This document shows positions 1-5,595 of a stretch of DNA of 8,439 bases, piece by piece. The stretch comes from Candidatus Bathyarchaeota archaeon (GTDB lineage: Archaea; Thermoproteota; Bathyarchaeia; 40CM-2-53-6; RBG-13-38-9). Below the pieces are notes generated by a model. That model ran no database searches. It was not told the DNA's origin and was given only the letters and a program-made list of their open reading frames with translations. The position numbers were made by a program, and so were the translations under genes. How positions within the stretch are numbered: position 1 is the first letter of the stretch; each line of letters opens with the position of its first letter. Where the stretch lies: positions 1 through 8,439 of the forward strand of contig JAGTQO010000067.1 of assembly GCA_018396565.1 (NCBI GenBank). The letters are read 5' to 3'.

Positions 1-33
1 TTGTCTAATCAAGATTCATATATGGTGTAACAT

Positions 34-153
34 ATGGAATTAATGGGGAAGTTTATGCCATTAATAGTGACTGTTGACAATCAAGGTTGAACAGTCCTAC
101 CGAAAGAGGTTAGGCAAGCCCTTGAAATCGAAGGCTAGGAGGATCGACCTGGC
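34..153 (+). pseudogene. AbrB/MazE-type antitoxin relic with two in-frame stops
   Basis: Reading from ATG 34, 43 or 55, the peptide after ATG 55 begins MPLIVTVDNQG, hits a TGA at 88-90, continues TVLPKEVRQALEIEG, and hits a TAG at 136-138. This matches the N-terminal swapped-hairpin pattern of AbrB/SpoVT antitoxins (VTVDxxGRxVIPKEVRxALGIxxGD). The TGA sits exactly at the conserved Arg after the Gly, one base from CGA or AGA. A TATA-like stretch (TTCATATATGG, 15-25) lies upstream. No toxin gene follows; instead the convergent vapC1 ends at 220. I infer a dead antitoxin left from a former vapBC pair. Stop-codon readthrough is a much less likely alternative. Confidence 0.7.
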
Positions 154-219
154 AAAGAAGTTTCATCAGAAATATGTCTGTGTCTTTTCCCATTAAGGGT
201 TCCGCAGTTCCTCCCACCC

Positions 220-651
220 TTACGGACGGCATCTTCCTGCAGTGGTTTCGATGAATATTACATCCTCCAGGTCTTTGAAGTGTGGGTCTCCGCTGACGAG
301 CTGCGCGGCTCTAGACCTTGCTGTCGCGTAGATTATGGAGTCTGCAAGCGGCCAGTTCTTGATCCTCTTCTTCATTAGGAAGTCCGTCTCCCCTGCTTTC
401 AAGGCTAGTGAGGCGTCCAGGGGGACGATCTCGGTTGCCGACTCGAAGAAACCGAAGTGGATGCGCATCTCTCGGTCGGACCTGCGTCCCGCCTCAATCT
501 CTCTGAGGTACCATCTGCGCAGTTCAGCCACCACGATCGATGGTGTCAGACATGTCTCTCCCTCAATATATTTTCTCACTTTCACGCCGGCTTCCGAGCC
601 TAGAAGATACTCCACCCATGCATAGGTGTCGATGACGAATCTAGATCCCAT
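220..651 (-). CDS. vapC: VapC-type PIN-domain ribonuclease toxin 1
   Basis: This is a PIN-domain protein of about 143 residues, the usual VapC length. PIN toxins are Mg2+-dependent endoribonucleases that cleave tRNA, rRNA or mRNA when freed from the antitoxin. Counting from ATG 651, the four conserved acids are visible: Asp8 (FVIDTYAW), Glu43 (VVAELRRW), Asp104 (PLADSIIYATA) and Asp122 (VSGDPHF). An in-frame ATG at 663 would add MRRS, but the ATG at 651 has a strong Shine-Dalgarno-like GAGGAGG just upstream (within 653-661), so I prefer 651. With that start it overlaps the end of the upstream antitoxin gene by 11 nt, implying coupled translation. All catalytic residues are present, so it should be active. 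The substrate cannot be predicted. Confidence 0.93.
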   Translation of the reverse strand: MGSRFVIDTYAWVEYLLGSEAGVKVRKYIEGETCLTPSIVVAELRRWYLREIEAGRRSDREMRIHFGFFESATEIVPLDASLALKAGETDFLMKKRIKNWPLADSIIYATARSRAAQLVSGDPHFKDLEDVIFIETTAGRCRP

Positions 652-838
652 GCTCCTCCTCATCCTCCCTGAAGAAGGGGTGCGAGCCTCTGCAGGCGCC
701 GAAGAGGGAACTAGGCAAGCCTGTCTTGGCCCTGACGAGTCTGCTTATGACCTCATCATAGCTGGTCAGACCCATCTCCCTCTTGAGCCTCTCTAGGAGT
801 CTCTGTGTCTCCTCCCGGACCTGTACAGTAGTTACCAT
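641..838 (-). CDS. vapB: Ribbon-helix-helix VapB-type antitoxin 1
   Basis: This 65-residue protein is the likely antitoxin for the overlapping PIN toxin. The N-terminus MVTTVQVREETQRLLERLK fits a ribbon-helix-helix fold: a short beta strand (residues 2-8) followed by two helices (about 9-22 and 26-38, with TSYDEVISRL as the second). The C-terminal tail is acidic and aromatic (SHPFFREDEEEHGI), as expected of a disordered segment that wraps the PIN active site. The first strand should dimerise and enter the DNA major groove, making this the likely autorepressor. Its promoter carries a perfect 14-bp palindrome just before the start codon. The ATG sits about 27 nt from the centre of a TATA box, implying a nearly leaderless mRNA. 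The family assignment rests on secondary-structure pattern and context. Confidence 0.85.
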   Translation of the reverse strand: MVTTVQVREETQRLLERLKREMGLTSYDEVISRLVRAKTGLPSSLFGACRGSHPFFREDEEEHGI

Positions 839-846
839 GCCATAGA

Positions 847-860
847 GCTATTGCAATAGC
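847..860. promoter_or_regulatory. Perfect 14-bp palindrome, candidate VapB1 operator
   Basis: GCTATTGCAATAGC equals its own reverse complement. It abuts the TATA box (861-870) and ends 8 nt before the vapB1 start codon, over the expected transcription start. A dimeric ribbon-helix-helix protein bound here would block polymerase, as expected for TA autoregulation. The function is inferred; the palindrome is seen directly. Confidence 0.6.
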
Positions 861-870
861 CTTATAAAAA
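861..870 (-). promoter_or_regulatory. TATA box of the vapBC1 operon
   Basis: On the minus strand this reads TTTTTATAAG, a good archaeal TATA box. Its centre is about 27 nt from the vapB1 ATG at 838, so transcription should start at or next to the start codon. Confidence 0.65.
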
Positions 871-1109
871 CTTGCGGTGCGTGGTCACCGAAAAGCCCAT
901 GAAACCACCGCCTCGAAAAGGTAACCACCAGGTCACCTCACAGTAGTTTCGGTGAATACAATAGAAGCATGAGTCTCTGACCTCGGTCAGAGGACCTCGA
1001 ACCGAGCTCAGCAGGGCCGATGTTGGGAGTTTGGCTGGGCGGTTGTTAAGATTCTGGAGGATAACAAGATGAGCGTGACAGCCCTGTTCCATAACCATTA
1101 TAACATGAT
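871..1109. other. Intergenic region between divergent vapBC1 and MNT-HEPN 1 operons
   Basis: I see no convincing gene here. The minus strand is open for 78 codons (1098 to 862), but the product matches no family I know and has a skewed composition. Two local structures stand out. One is the hairpin CTCTGACC-TC-GGTCAGAG at 975-992. The other is a segment at 941-958 that matches the 3' end of vapC1 (240-257) at 16 of 18 bases in the same orientation, a possible relic of a PIN gene end. Confidence 0.4.
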
Positions 1110-1138
1110 AAACTATTTATTATACAAAAGTATAATAA
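1110..1138 (+). promoter_or_regulatory. Promoter and inverted repeat of the MNT-HEPN 1 operon
   Basis: The element AAACTATTTATT (1110-1121) contains the TATA box, centred about 25 nt before ATG 1145, implying a leaderless transcript. A perfect 9-bp inverted repeat, TTATTATAC (1117-1125) and GTATAATAA (1130-1138) with an AAAA spacer, overlaps it and is a candidate operator for the winged-helix domain of the encoded protein. The same 12-nt TATA element precedes the third MNT gene. Confidence 0.6.
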
Positions 1139-1144
1139 TGTTTA

Positions 1145-1906
1145 ATGCTCACCAACAATTTCGCAAACAAGATACTCGAAGAACTCAGTGACAGAGGCCC
1201 ACTCAGGTTCAAGGAACTACTGAGAGTCGTCAGGAATCCAAGGACACTCTCCAAGAAGCTCAGACAGCTCTCCTCACTCAGCTTGATAAATTCAGAAGAA
1301 GGAGTCTACAGACTCACTGAAAAGGGGATGAAGGCCGCAGAACTCACCCTGAGGCTACGCAAATTACTAGAGGGCCCACAGGCAGAGGCCAAGAACATCG
1401 AGAGGATCCCCCACAGACTCTATGGAGAACTCCTACGGAGATACTTCCACATCCTATGGGAGAACTACCAGGAGAGACTCTTGGGCGTAGCAGTCTTCGG
1501 ATCTGTGGCCAGAGGCGACTGGAACCTTGACAGCGACATAGACCTGATGATCGTAGCCCAGGGATGGGATGGCAAACCCATATGGGAAAGGATGAGGGAA
1601 CTCATAAATCTCAAGGAGGGGTTGAAGCAGACTGATGAATATCGGAATTCCCTGAAATCTGGCTACAGACCAATAATCCAACATTACCCAATCGACGCCA
1701 AGGAAGCATCCAAATTCCACAGAATATACCTAGACGCATGCATCGACTCCATAATAATCTACGAGAAGGAAAGATTCCTGACGAACCTTATGGAGAAAGT
1801 TAAAGAAAGACTGGTCAGCCTGAAGGCTAAAAGACTGACTACGCCGAGCGGCCGCCATTACTGGGTCCTTCCAGAAATCAAGGCTGGGGAGGCCTCTCAA
1901 CTTTGA
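1145..1906 (+). CDS. MNT-type nucleotidyltransferase with N-terminal winged helix (pair 1)
   Basis: This 253-residue protein has two parts. Residues 5-62 look like a winged helix-turn-helix: FKELLRVV, a recognition-helix-like NPRTLSKKLRQLSSLSLI, then the wing GVYRLTEKG. Residues 112-205 form a minimal nucleotidyltransferase, with the signature GSVARG (119-124) and the metal-binding pair Asp131/Asp133 in DSDID. The C-terminus ends in a YWVLPEI segment also seen in the other two MNT proteins here. In studied MntA-HepT systems the MNT protein is the antitoxin and adds AMP from ATP to the HEPN RNase. The same role is inferred here, with the winged helix probably repressing the operon. It overlaps the HEPN gene by 4 nt. 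ATG 1145 fits the leaderless promoter. Confidence 0.9.
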   Translation: MLTNNFANKILEELSDRGPLRFKELLRVVRNPRTLSKKLRQLSSLSLINSEEGVYRLTEKGMKAAELTLRLRKLLEGPQAEAKNIERIPHRLYGELLRRYFHILWENYQERLLGVAVFGSVARGDWNLDSDIDLMIVAQGWDGKPIWERMRELINLKEGLKQTDEYRNSLKSGYRPIIQHYPIDAKEASKFHRIYLDACIDSIIIYEKERFLTNLMEKVKERLVSLKAKRLTTPSGRHYWVLPEIKAGEASQL

Positions 1907-2322
1907 AGATTGTGGAGATAGTCACATCAGGAATTTCGAGGGCAGCACGTTGGTTGAGGGGCGCCGAAAGAGCCTTCGAAGACCAAAGGTGGGACGACGT
2001 GGTCTACAGCGCCCAAATGTGCGTCGAACAATCGGCCAAGTCAGTCCTCCTACTCTTAGGCATAGACTACCCCAAGGAACATGACGTCAGCGACGTCCTC
2101 TCAGAAGCAGCAGGCAGGGAGGACCTCCCCAAATGGTTTAAGGAGAGGATCCCCTTCATGAGCAGGTACATAGCTGAGTTGGCTGCACTCAGGGGATTGG
2201 CAGGCTACGGCTACGAAATGAGTTTGGGCGCAGACTACTTCAAAGATTACGCCGGAGAAGCCCTCGAGGCCGCCAGGACAATCCACTCCCTATGTGAGAG
2301 ACTCGTGAATCAACTCTCCTAA
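1903..2322 (+). CDS. HEPN-domain protein, partner of MNT 1
   Basis: This 139-residue all-helical protein of HEPN type is the presumed toxin partner of the upstream nucleotidyltransferase. It starts at TTG 1903, sharing TTGA with the MNT stop codon, and a GGGGAGG at 1887-1893 serves as ribosome binding site about 10 nt upstream. Conserved family segments are CVEQSAKSVL (40-49) and YPKEHDVSDVL (56-66). The HEPN RNase motif is usually R-x4-6-H. Here the site reads R97-GLAG-Y102-G-Y104, with Tyr in the His position. Tyr104 corresponds to the Tyr of the R-x4-H-x-Y motif that is AMPylated in studied HepT proteins. Whether it cleaves RNA is therefore uncertain. HEPN identity and pairing are secure from context. 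Confidence 0.87.
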   Translation: MKIVEIVTSGISRAARWLRGAERAFEDQRWDDVVYSAQMCVEQSAKSVLLLLGIDYPKEHDVSDVLSEAAGREDLPKWFKERIPFMSRYIAELAALRGLAGYGYEMSLGADYFKDYAGEALEAARTIHSLCERLVNQLS

Positions 2323-2502
2323 AGGGTAAGATTCAACATGTTGACCTCAGTGTTCAACCACAGAAGGCCCACTTGAAGCCGCCACACCCAACTATTCTTT
2401 GGCTTGAGATGATTGGTACGTTGCTCTCAACGTTCACCGGATTGGTCTTCATAACCTTCTGAAACAATTTCTTCCAAGTTGGGATCACCGAGGTTTGGAA
2501 TC

Positions 2503-2949
2503 TTATTCGATTTCTCCAGCGATTTCCTTTAGGGTCTGCTCTGCGGTGAGGACTCGAATTAAACCTTCAGCCTTGGCCAACTCATCGTCATGTGTTACGA
2601 GTATTGTTGCGCCAGCTGCTAGGGAGGATGCGACCAAGATTGCGTCTGGCAGTCTGAGATGTTTTTTGGCCCTGACCCTACCAGCCTCGTCTGCAATCTT
2701 CCAGTCGATGTTAACTATCTTGTAGTTGGGGTTTGTTACAAGTTGCGTCAGGAACTCATCCTTCTCAGCCAGTTCATTGAACTCATGGTAGCCGGCGCAC
2801 AGCTCAGCGACGACTATTGTTGAGACTACTCCATCAGCCTTTCCTTCCTCGATGAGTTGGAGGACCCCCATCGAGTACTTGTAGTGTGGCTTCTCTTTAT
2901 TCTTGATGTTGATGAAGATGTTTGTGTCGATTGAAAGTCTCAGGGCCAC
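2503..2949 (-). CDS. vapC: VapC-type PIN-domain ribonuclease toxin 2
   Basis: This 148-residue PIN-domain toxin has the catalytic acids Asp8 (LSIDTNIFINI), Glu49 (VVAELCAGY), Asp102 (LPDAILVASS) and Asp121/122 (VTHDDEL). It starts at GTG 2949, inside the last codons of the antitoxin gene, with a 10-nt overlap and a GAGGG just upstream as ribosome binding site. TNIFINI with LPDAILVAS is close to the general VapC consensus, and it is clearly distinct from VapC1 and VapC3 rather than a recent duplicate. It should be an active Mg2+-dependent endoribonuclease held by its AbrB-type antitoxin. The target RNA cannot be deduced. Confidence 0.93.
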   Translation of the reverse strand: MALRLSIDTNIFINIKNKEKPHYKYSMGVLQLIEEGKADGVVSTIVVAELCAGYHEFNELAEKDEFLTQLVTNPNYKIVNIDWKIADEAGRVRAKKHLRLPDAILVASSLAAGATILVTHDDELAKAEGLIRVLTAEQTLKEIAGEIE

Positions 2950-3173
2950 TCAGCCCTCAGTCGCCTCTGATACTCCACGCTGGTTATGGGCCAGGGTTTC
3001 TGGCCCTCCAGGGTCTCTGAGAGCCTCCTCCCCCCGACCCTGACCATGATAACCTTGTCACCCTCTACCTTGAAGAGGACTCTGTCGCCGGCTTTGAGAT
3101 TCAGCCTCCTCCTAGCGTCTCGCGGTATAGTGACCTGCCCTTTCTCGCTCACAGTGCAAATTCCTACTTCCAT
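2940..3173 (-). CDS. vapB: AbrB/SpoVT-type antitoxin 2
   Basis: This 77-residue antitoxin is for the overlapping PIN toxin. Residues 5-48 form a standard swapped-hairpin AbrB domain: TVSEKGQVTIPRDARRRL, then LKAGDRVLFKVEGDKVIMVR. The C-terminal part (49-77) contains LSETLEGQKPWPITSVEY and should be the toxin-binding tail. AbrB-type antitoxins bind their own promoter as dimers. Upstream lies an 8-bp inverted repeat (3173-3180 and 3196-3203). The ATG at 3173 is the only start that gives a full domain. All conserved domain positions are present, so it looks functional. Confidence 0.92.
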   Translation of the reverse strand: MEVGICTVSEKGQVTIPRDARRRLNLKAGDRVLFKVEGDKVIMVRVGGRRLSETLEGQKPWPITSVEYQRRLRAEWP

Positions 3174-3218
3174 TCTTTACATTCCCTACAAAAAAGTAAA
3201 GAAAACATCAATATATCC
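3173..3218 (-). promoter_or_regulatory. Promoter and inverted repeat of vapBC2
   Basis: On the minus strand GGATATATTG (3218-3209) is the best TATA box, about 40 nt before the ATG, which leaves a short leader containing AGGGA. Between it and the start lies the inverted repeat TTCTTTAC (3173-3180) and GTAAAGAA (3196-3203) with a 15-bp spacer, a candidate site for the AbrB-type antitoxin. The weaker spot is the exact TATA position. Confidence 0.45.
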
Positions 3219-3540
3219 TTTTCACACCATGACGCGGCACACCCTTAAGGCCTGAAGAAACCAAGCCACATTCCTGAGACACAACCATCAACGGAGAAAA
3301 GCCGAATCCATATACAGCGCATTGAAACGAGTTACGGAAACCATCCACCCAGCCGAAAGAGAATAGTCCAGAGATGAGAAAACCACATCAAAACCCTCAG
3401 CTCCAATATCGGAATCAGCAACCCAACGACCGTCAGGGAACGAAATGGACAACTTTCCAAAGCCCCTCCCTCACCTATCCGAAACCTCACCCCACCCAAT
3501 CAGATCCACCAACTTTAATCATAAGGATCATACAATATTC
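3219..3540. other. Eroded region upstream of MNT 2
   Basis: There is no intact gene here. The region is C- and A-rich and unlike the coding bias of its neighbours. An ATG at 3374 opens into the MNT 2 frame, but its first 50 residues are Gln/Pro/Asn-rich with no recognisable fold. In a different frame, 3390-3446 reads HIKTLSSNIGISNPTTVRE, which resembles a helix-turn-helix. I read this as a winged-helix region broken by frameshifts (see MNT 2). A weak TATA-like ACTTTAAT lies at 3512-3519. Confidence 0.4.
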
Positions 3541-3598
3541 GGCAGGCCTCACAGGAGAGGAGTTTAAAGAGCACCTTACACTATTAGGTGAAAGGTTT

Positions 3599-4126
3599 AT
3601 GGAACTAGAAGAATGTGGGAAGCTGGGAAGGATCCAGCCTGAGTACGTAGATTTATTGAGAGAATACTGCTCAGCGATGGAGAGGCATTTTGCTGGAGAC
3701 TTGATCTCCATATGCGTCTTCGGATCCGTGGCAAGAGGTGAATCTGAACCTTCGAGTGACATAGACGTTATGGTGGTGGCTGAGAATCTACCGCAGGATG
3801 CTGGTGAGAGGACACGAAGCACAAACTACATTCATGAGGCCCTGAAGAAGACTGATGCACGAGCCAGACTGAAGAGCCTAGGCAGAAGCACACTCATCTC
3901 AGACATATTCCTGACCCCCCAAGAAGTTCAGAGGCACCCTCCAATATTGATAGACATGGTGGAAGATGCCGTAATCCTCTATGACCGAGGAGGATTCATT
4001 AGAAAAGTACTGACGAACCTGAAGGAGAAACTTGAGAAAATGGGGGCGAGAAGGATATCTACAAAGAGGGGTTACCTCTGGATTCTTAAACCGAACATAA
4101 AGCCATCTGAGGTTGTTGAGGTTTGA
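3599..4126 (+). CDS. MNT-type nucleotidyltransferase (pair 2), winged helix lost or frameshifted
   Basis: From ATG 3599 the product has 175 residues: a helical lead-in, GSVARG (42-47), the metal-binding pair Asp54/Asp56 in SSDID, the conserved PPILIDMVEDAVILYD segment, and a C-terminal GYLWILKP as in the sister proteins. ATG 3599 has an AGGTGA ribosome binding site 8 nt upstream. The same frame is open back to ATG 3374 (250 residues), but that extension is low-complexity. Homology to MNT 1 seems to start near AGLTGEEFKEHL, just upstream of 3599, where MNT 1 has its wing. So the N-terminal DNA-binding domain appears eroded while the catalytic domain is kept. The expected role is AMPylation of the HEPN partner, with which it overlaps by 4 nt. 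The start is uncertain. Confidence 0.82.
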   Translation: MELEECGKLGRIQPEYVDLLREYCSAMERHFAGDLISICVFGSVARGESEPSSDIDVMVVAENLPQDAGERTRSTNYIHEALKKTDARARLKSLGRSTLISDIFLTPQEVQRHPPILIDMVEDAVILYDRGGFIRKVLTNLKEKLEKMGARRISTKRGYLWILKPNIKPSEVVEV

Positions 4127-4551
4127 AGAGTCTAGAGATGGCTGCCGACTACATCTACAGGGCTAATCGATGCCTCAGGGAGGCTGAGTTCGCACTCTCA
4201 GAGTCAGACTACGCTGGGACGGTCAGAAGATCCCAGGAGGCTCTGGAGCTCTCGGTCAAAGCGGTATTGAGGTCGATGGCTGTCGAGTACCCACGTGAAC
4301 ATGACGTAGGCGAAGCACTCGACATCATTAAAGATAGGCTACCACCATCCCTGAGCACCAATCTGACTAGACTCAAAGAGTTGCTGACCGAGTTGAGCAG
4401 GATTCGGGGACCAGCCTTCTATGGATATGAGAGGGAAGGTATCCCTGCCAGTAAAGCCTTCAACAGTGAATATGCCCAGAGAACCTACTCTGAAGTGAAG
4501 GTGCTGGTACTGCAATGCTCAGATTTCATCAGCTCACTTCGACCTAAATGA
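4123..4551 (+). CDS. HEPN-domain protein, partner of MNT 2
   Basis: This 142-residue HEPN protein starts at TTG 4123, sharing TTGA with the MNT stop as in pair 1. An ATG at 4138 (residue 6) is a possible alternative start. Conserved family segments are ALELSVKAVL (40-49) and YPREHDVGEAL (56-66). The presumed active-site motif reads R95-GPAF-Y100-G-Y102-E, again with Tyr instead of the His of R-x4-6-H. Tyr102 is at the position AMPylated in studied HepT toxins. It follows the archaeal AFYGxE pattern of minimal HEPN proteins. It is the presumed toxin or RNA-binding partner of MNT 2. RNase activity is uncertain because of the His replacement. Confidence 0.87.
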   Translation: MKSLEMAADYIYRANRCLREAEFALSESDYAGTVRRSQEALELSVKAVLRSMAVEYPREHDVGEALDIIKDRLPPSLSTNLTRLKELLTELSRIRGPAFYGYEREGIPASKAFNSEYAQRTYSEVKVLVLQCSDFISSLRPK

Positions 4552-4897
4552 GCTGAAGAGGAGTAGAGATAGTATCTCATAGGGTTTCCATTCAAGTAAG
4601 TTGAGGCATCTATCAGTTAAGGAGCCCATCGAGAATCCTGATTGGGACCAGACTGGAATGATCGACCATTGACTGTAAAGCCTATTCATAACTGAACGAG
4701 TAGCAAAAGAAGCAGCCGCTAGGGTTATTTGGCAAGATTAAGCCACCAAACTCCCTACTGTTCAATATCTATTCCTTCTTTATGATTCACCCCTCCGAGA
4801 CAGAAACTTTACTGCGTGAAAGCTGGTAAGTCTATTATTTAGGCTGAAAATCAAGCCTCTCAGCCCTAGCAAGAAAGGTTTAGACTCTCTACCGCTT
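4552..4897. other. Intergenic region between HEPN 2 and vapC3
   Basis: No intact gene is visible in this stretch between convergent operons. The left half contains the possible relic described separately (4583-4741). In the right half I see only A/T-rich tracts and a short GGCTGA...TCAGCC inverted repeat (about 4842-4865). No clear poly-T terminator could be assigned. Confidence 0.4.
4583..4741 (+). pseudogene. Possible small antitoxin-like relic with two stops
   Basis: One frame reads LSVKEPIENPDWDQTGMIDH, then stops at 4670-4672 and 4676-4678, then reads SLFITERVAKEAAARVIWQD and a TAA at 4739-4741. Both halves have normal protein-like composition (an acidic linker and an amphipathic Ala-rich helix), and they stay in the same frame. 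I cannot name the family. A small helical antitoxin is a guess from context, and chance openness is possible. Confidence 0.25.
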
Positions 4898-5323
4898 TTA
4901 GCTGAATCTTCTTTTTAATGGTGTTCTGTTGAAGTCCTCGTCATTGGATATTATTTCTTTCGCCCTACTCCTTAACGCAGTGGCCAAGTGCATCGCGTCC
5001 TCGCAGTCCAGGCTGTATTCTTTCATCAGTTTGGCTGCTTGGGTTACGTCCTCCATTGTTAGAGGTATTATTCTCAAGCCGGATAGGCTTTCTATCGAGT
5101 TCACTACCTCTTCGATTAATTCTTGGTCCTTTAGGTTTTTCCCCGTTAAGCCGGCTATTATTACCATTGTTTGGTATAGCGTCAGAGCTGATGTTACATA
5201 TTTTCCTCGTGGGGCTTCCTCAATTTTCTTTATCCACTCGTAGGATGCTCGGCCGAAGGTTGGGTGGTTGCCAAGCCAGTACACGAAAATGTTTATGTCT
5301 ATGTAGCCTTCCGGGTCCACCAT
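4898..5323 (-). CDS. vapC: VapC-type PIN-domain protein 3, second catalytic acid replaced by Gln
   Basis: This 141-residue PIN-domain protein is paired with an AbrB-type antitoxin. Visible catalytic acids are Asp9 (YIDINIFVYW), Asp109 (CEDAMHLATA) and Asp128 (SNDEDF). The second acid, normally Glu in a TLxE context, reads TLYQ with Gln51 (CAA, 5171-5173), one base from GAA. PIN nucleases need these acids for metal binding, so activity may be weakened or lost. The gene starts at ATG 5323 with AAGGA just upstream (GTG 5320 is an alternative) and overlaps the antitoxin by 25 nt, more than in the other pairs. The C-terminus is short and basic (PLKRRFS). The family call is firm; activity is doubtful. 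Confidence 0.88.
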   Translation of the reverse strand: MVDPEGYIDINIFVYWLGNHPTFGRASYEWIKKIEEAPRGKYVTSALTLYQTMVIIAGLTGKNLKDQELIEEVVNSIESLSGLRIIPLTMEDVTQAAKLMKEYSLDCEDAMHLATALRSRAKEIISNDEDFNRTPLKRRFS

Positions 5324-5553
5324 TTCCTTATAACCTCGATTACAAATTCATCGAGGTCCTCTGGCCATTTTGTTATCTTGAAGGCCCCAAAGTATTTGTC
5401 GGCTATAGGCCCAAGAGGCTCTATCGTAATGCCTTTCTCGTCCGCCCTTATTTTGACGTAGCCTCCCTCTTTCACTCCAGCCTTTTCCCTCATGTCTTTG
5501 GGAATGATAATCCTGCCCTTTTCATCCACTTTTACTGTTTCCGTAAGCTTCAT
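5299..5553 (-). CDS. vapB: AbrB/SpoVT-type antitoxin 3
   Basis: This 84-residue AbrB-type antitoxin has residues 5-48 as the swapped-hairpin DNA-binding domain (VKVDEKGRIIIPKDMREKAG, then VKEGGYVKIRADEKGITIEPLG). Residues 50-84 are the toxin-binding tail, rich in Trp/Phe and acids (YFGAFKITKWPEDLDEF) and ending in a helix RKWWTRKAT. The ATG at 5553 lies about 29 nt from a TATA box, so the mRNA is nearly leaderless. Three TCCCAC direct repeats span the promoter and are candidate binding sites. Compared with antitoxin 2, only the DNA-binding half is similar, so the tails look specific to their own toxins. Confidence 0.92.
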   Translation of the reverse strand: MKLTETVKVDEKGRIIIPKDMREKAGVKEGGYVKIRADEKGITIEPLGPIADKYFGAFKITKWPEDLDEFVIEVIRKWWTRKAT

Positions 5554-5595
5554 CCCACTAAATACTTAAATTCCCACATATTTAAGCATTCCCAC
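5553..5595 (-). promoter_or_regulatory. vapBC3 promoter with three direct repeats
   Basis: TCCCAC (GTGGGA on the coding strand) occurs at 5553-5558, 5572-5577 and 5590-5595, spaced 19 and 18 bp. The TATA box CTTAAATAT (minus strand, 5586-5578) lies between the outer two. An inverted repeat CTTAAAT (5565-5571) and ATTTAAG (5580-5586) brackets the middle copy. This arrangement fits cooperative autorepression by an AbrB-type antitoxin. Confidence 0.55.

Noticed and set aside
335..625. Plus-strand open frame of 96 codons
   Set aside because: It is antisense to vapC1, which has all PIN motifs; its own product has no recognisable pattern.
862..1098. Minus-strand open frame of 78 codons
   Set aside because: Cys/His/Trp-scattered product, no family, and it would share the space with the vapB1 TATA box.
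2333..2344. Perfect 12-bp palindrome TCAACATGTTGA just after HEPN 1
   Set aside because: It has no T-run and no promoter near it; probably chance.
2322..2502. Minus-strand open stretches between HEPN 1 and vapC2 (for example GDPNLEEIVSEGYEDQ)
   Set aside because: Too short, no start and no family recognised; left as unexplained spacer.
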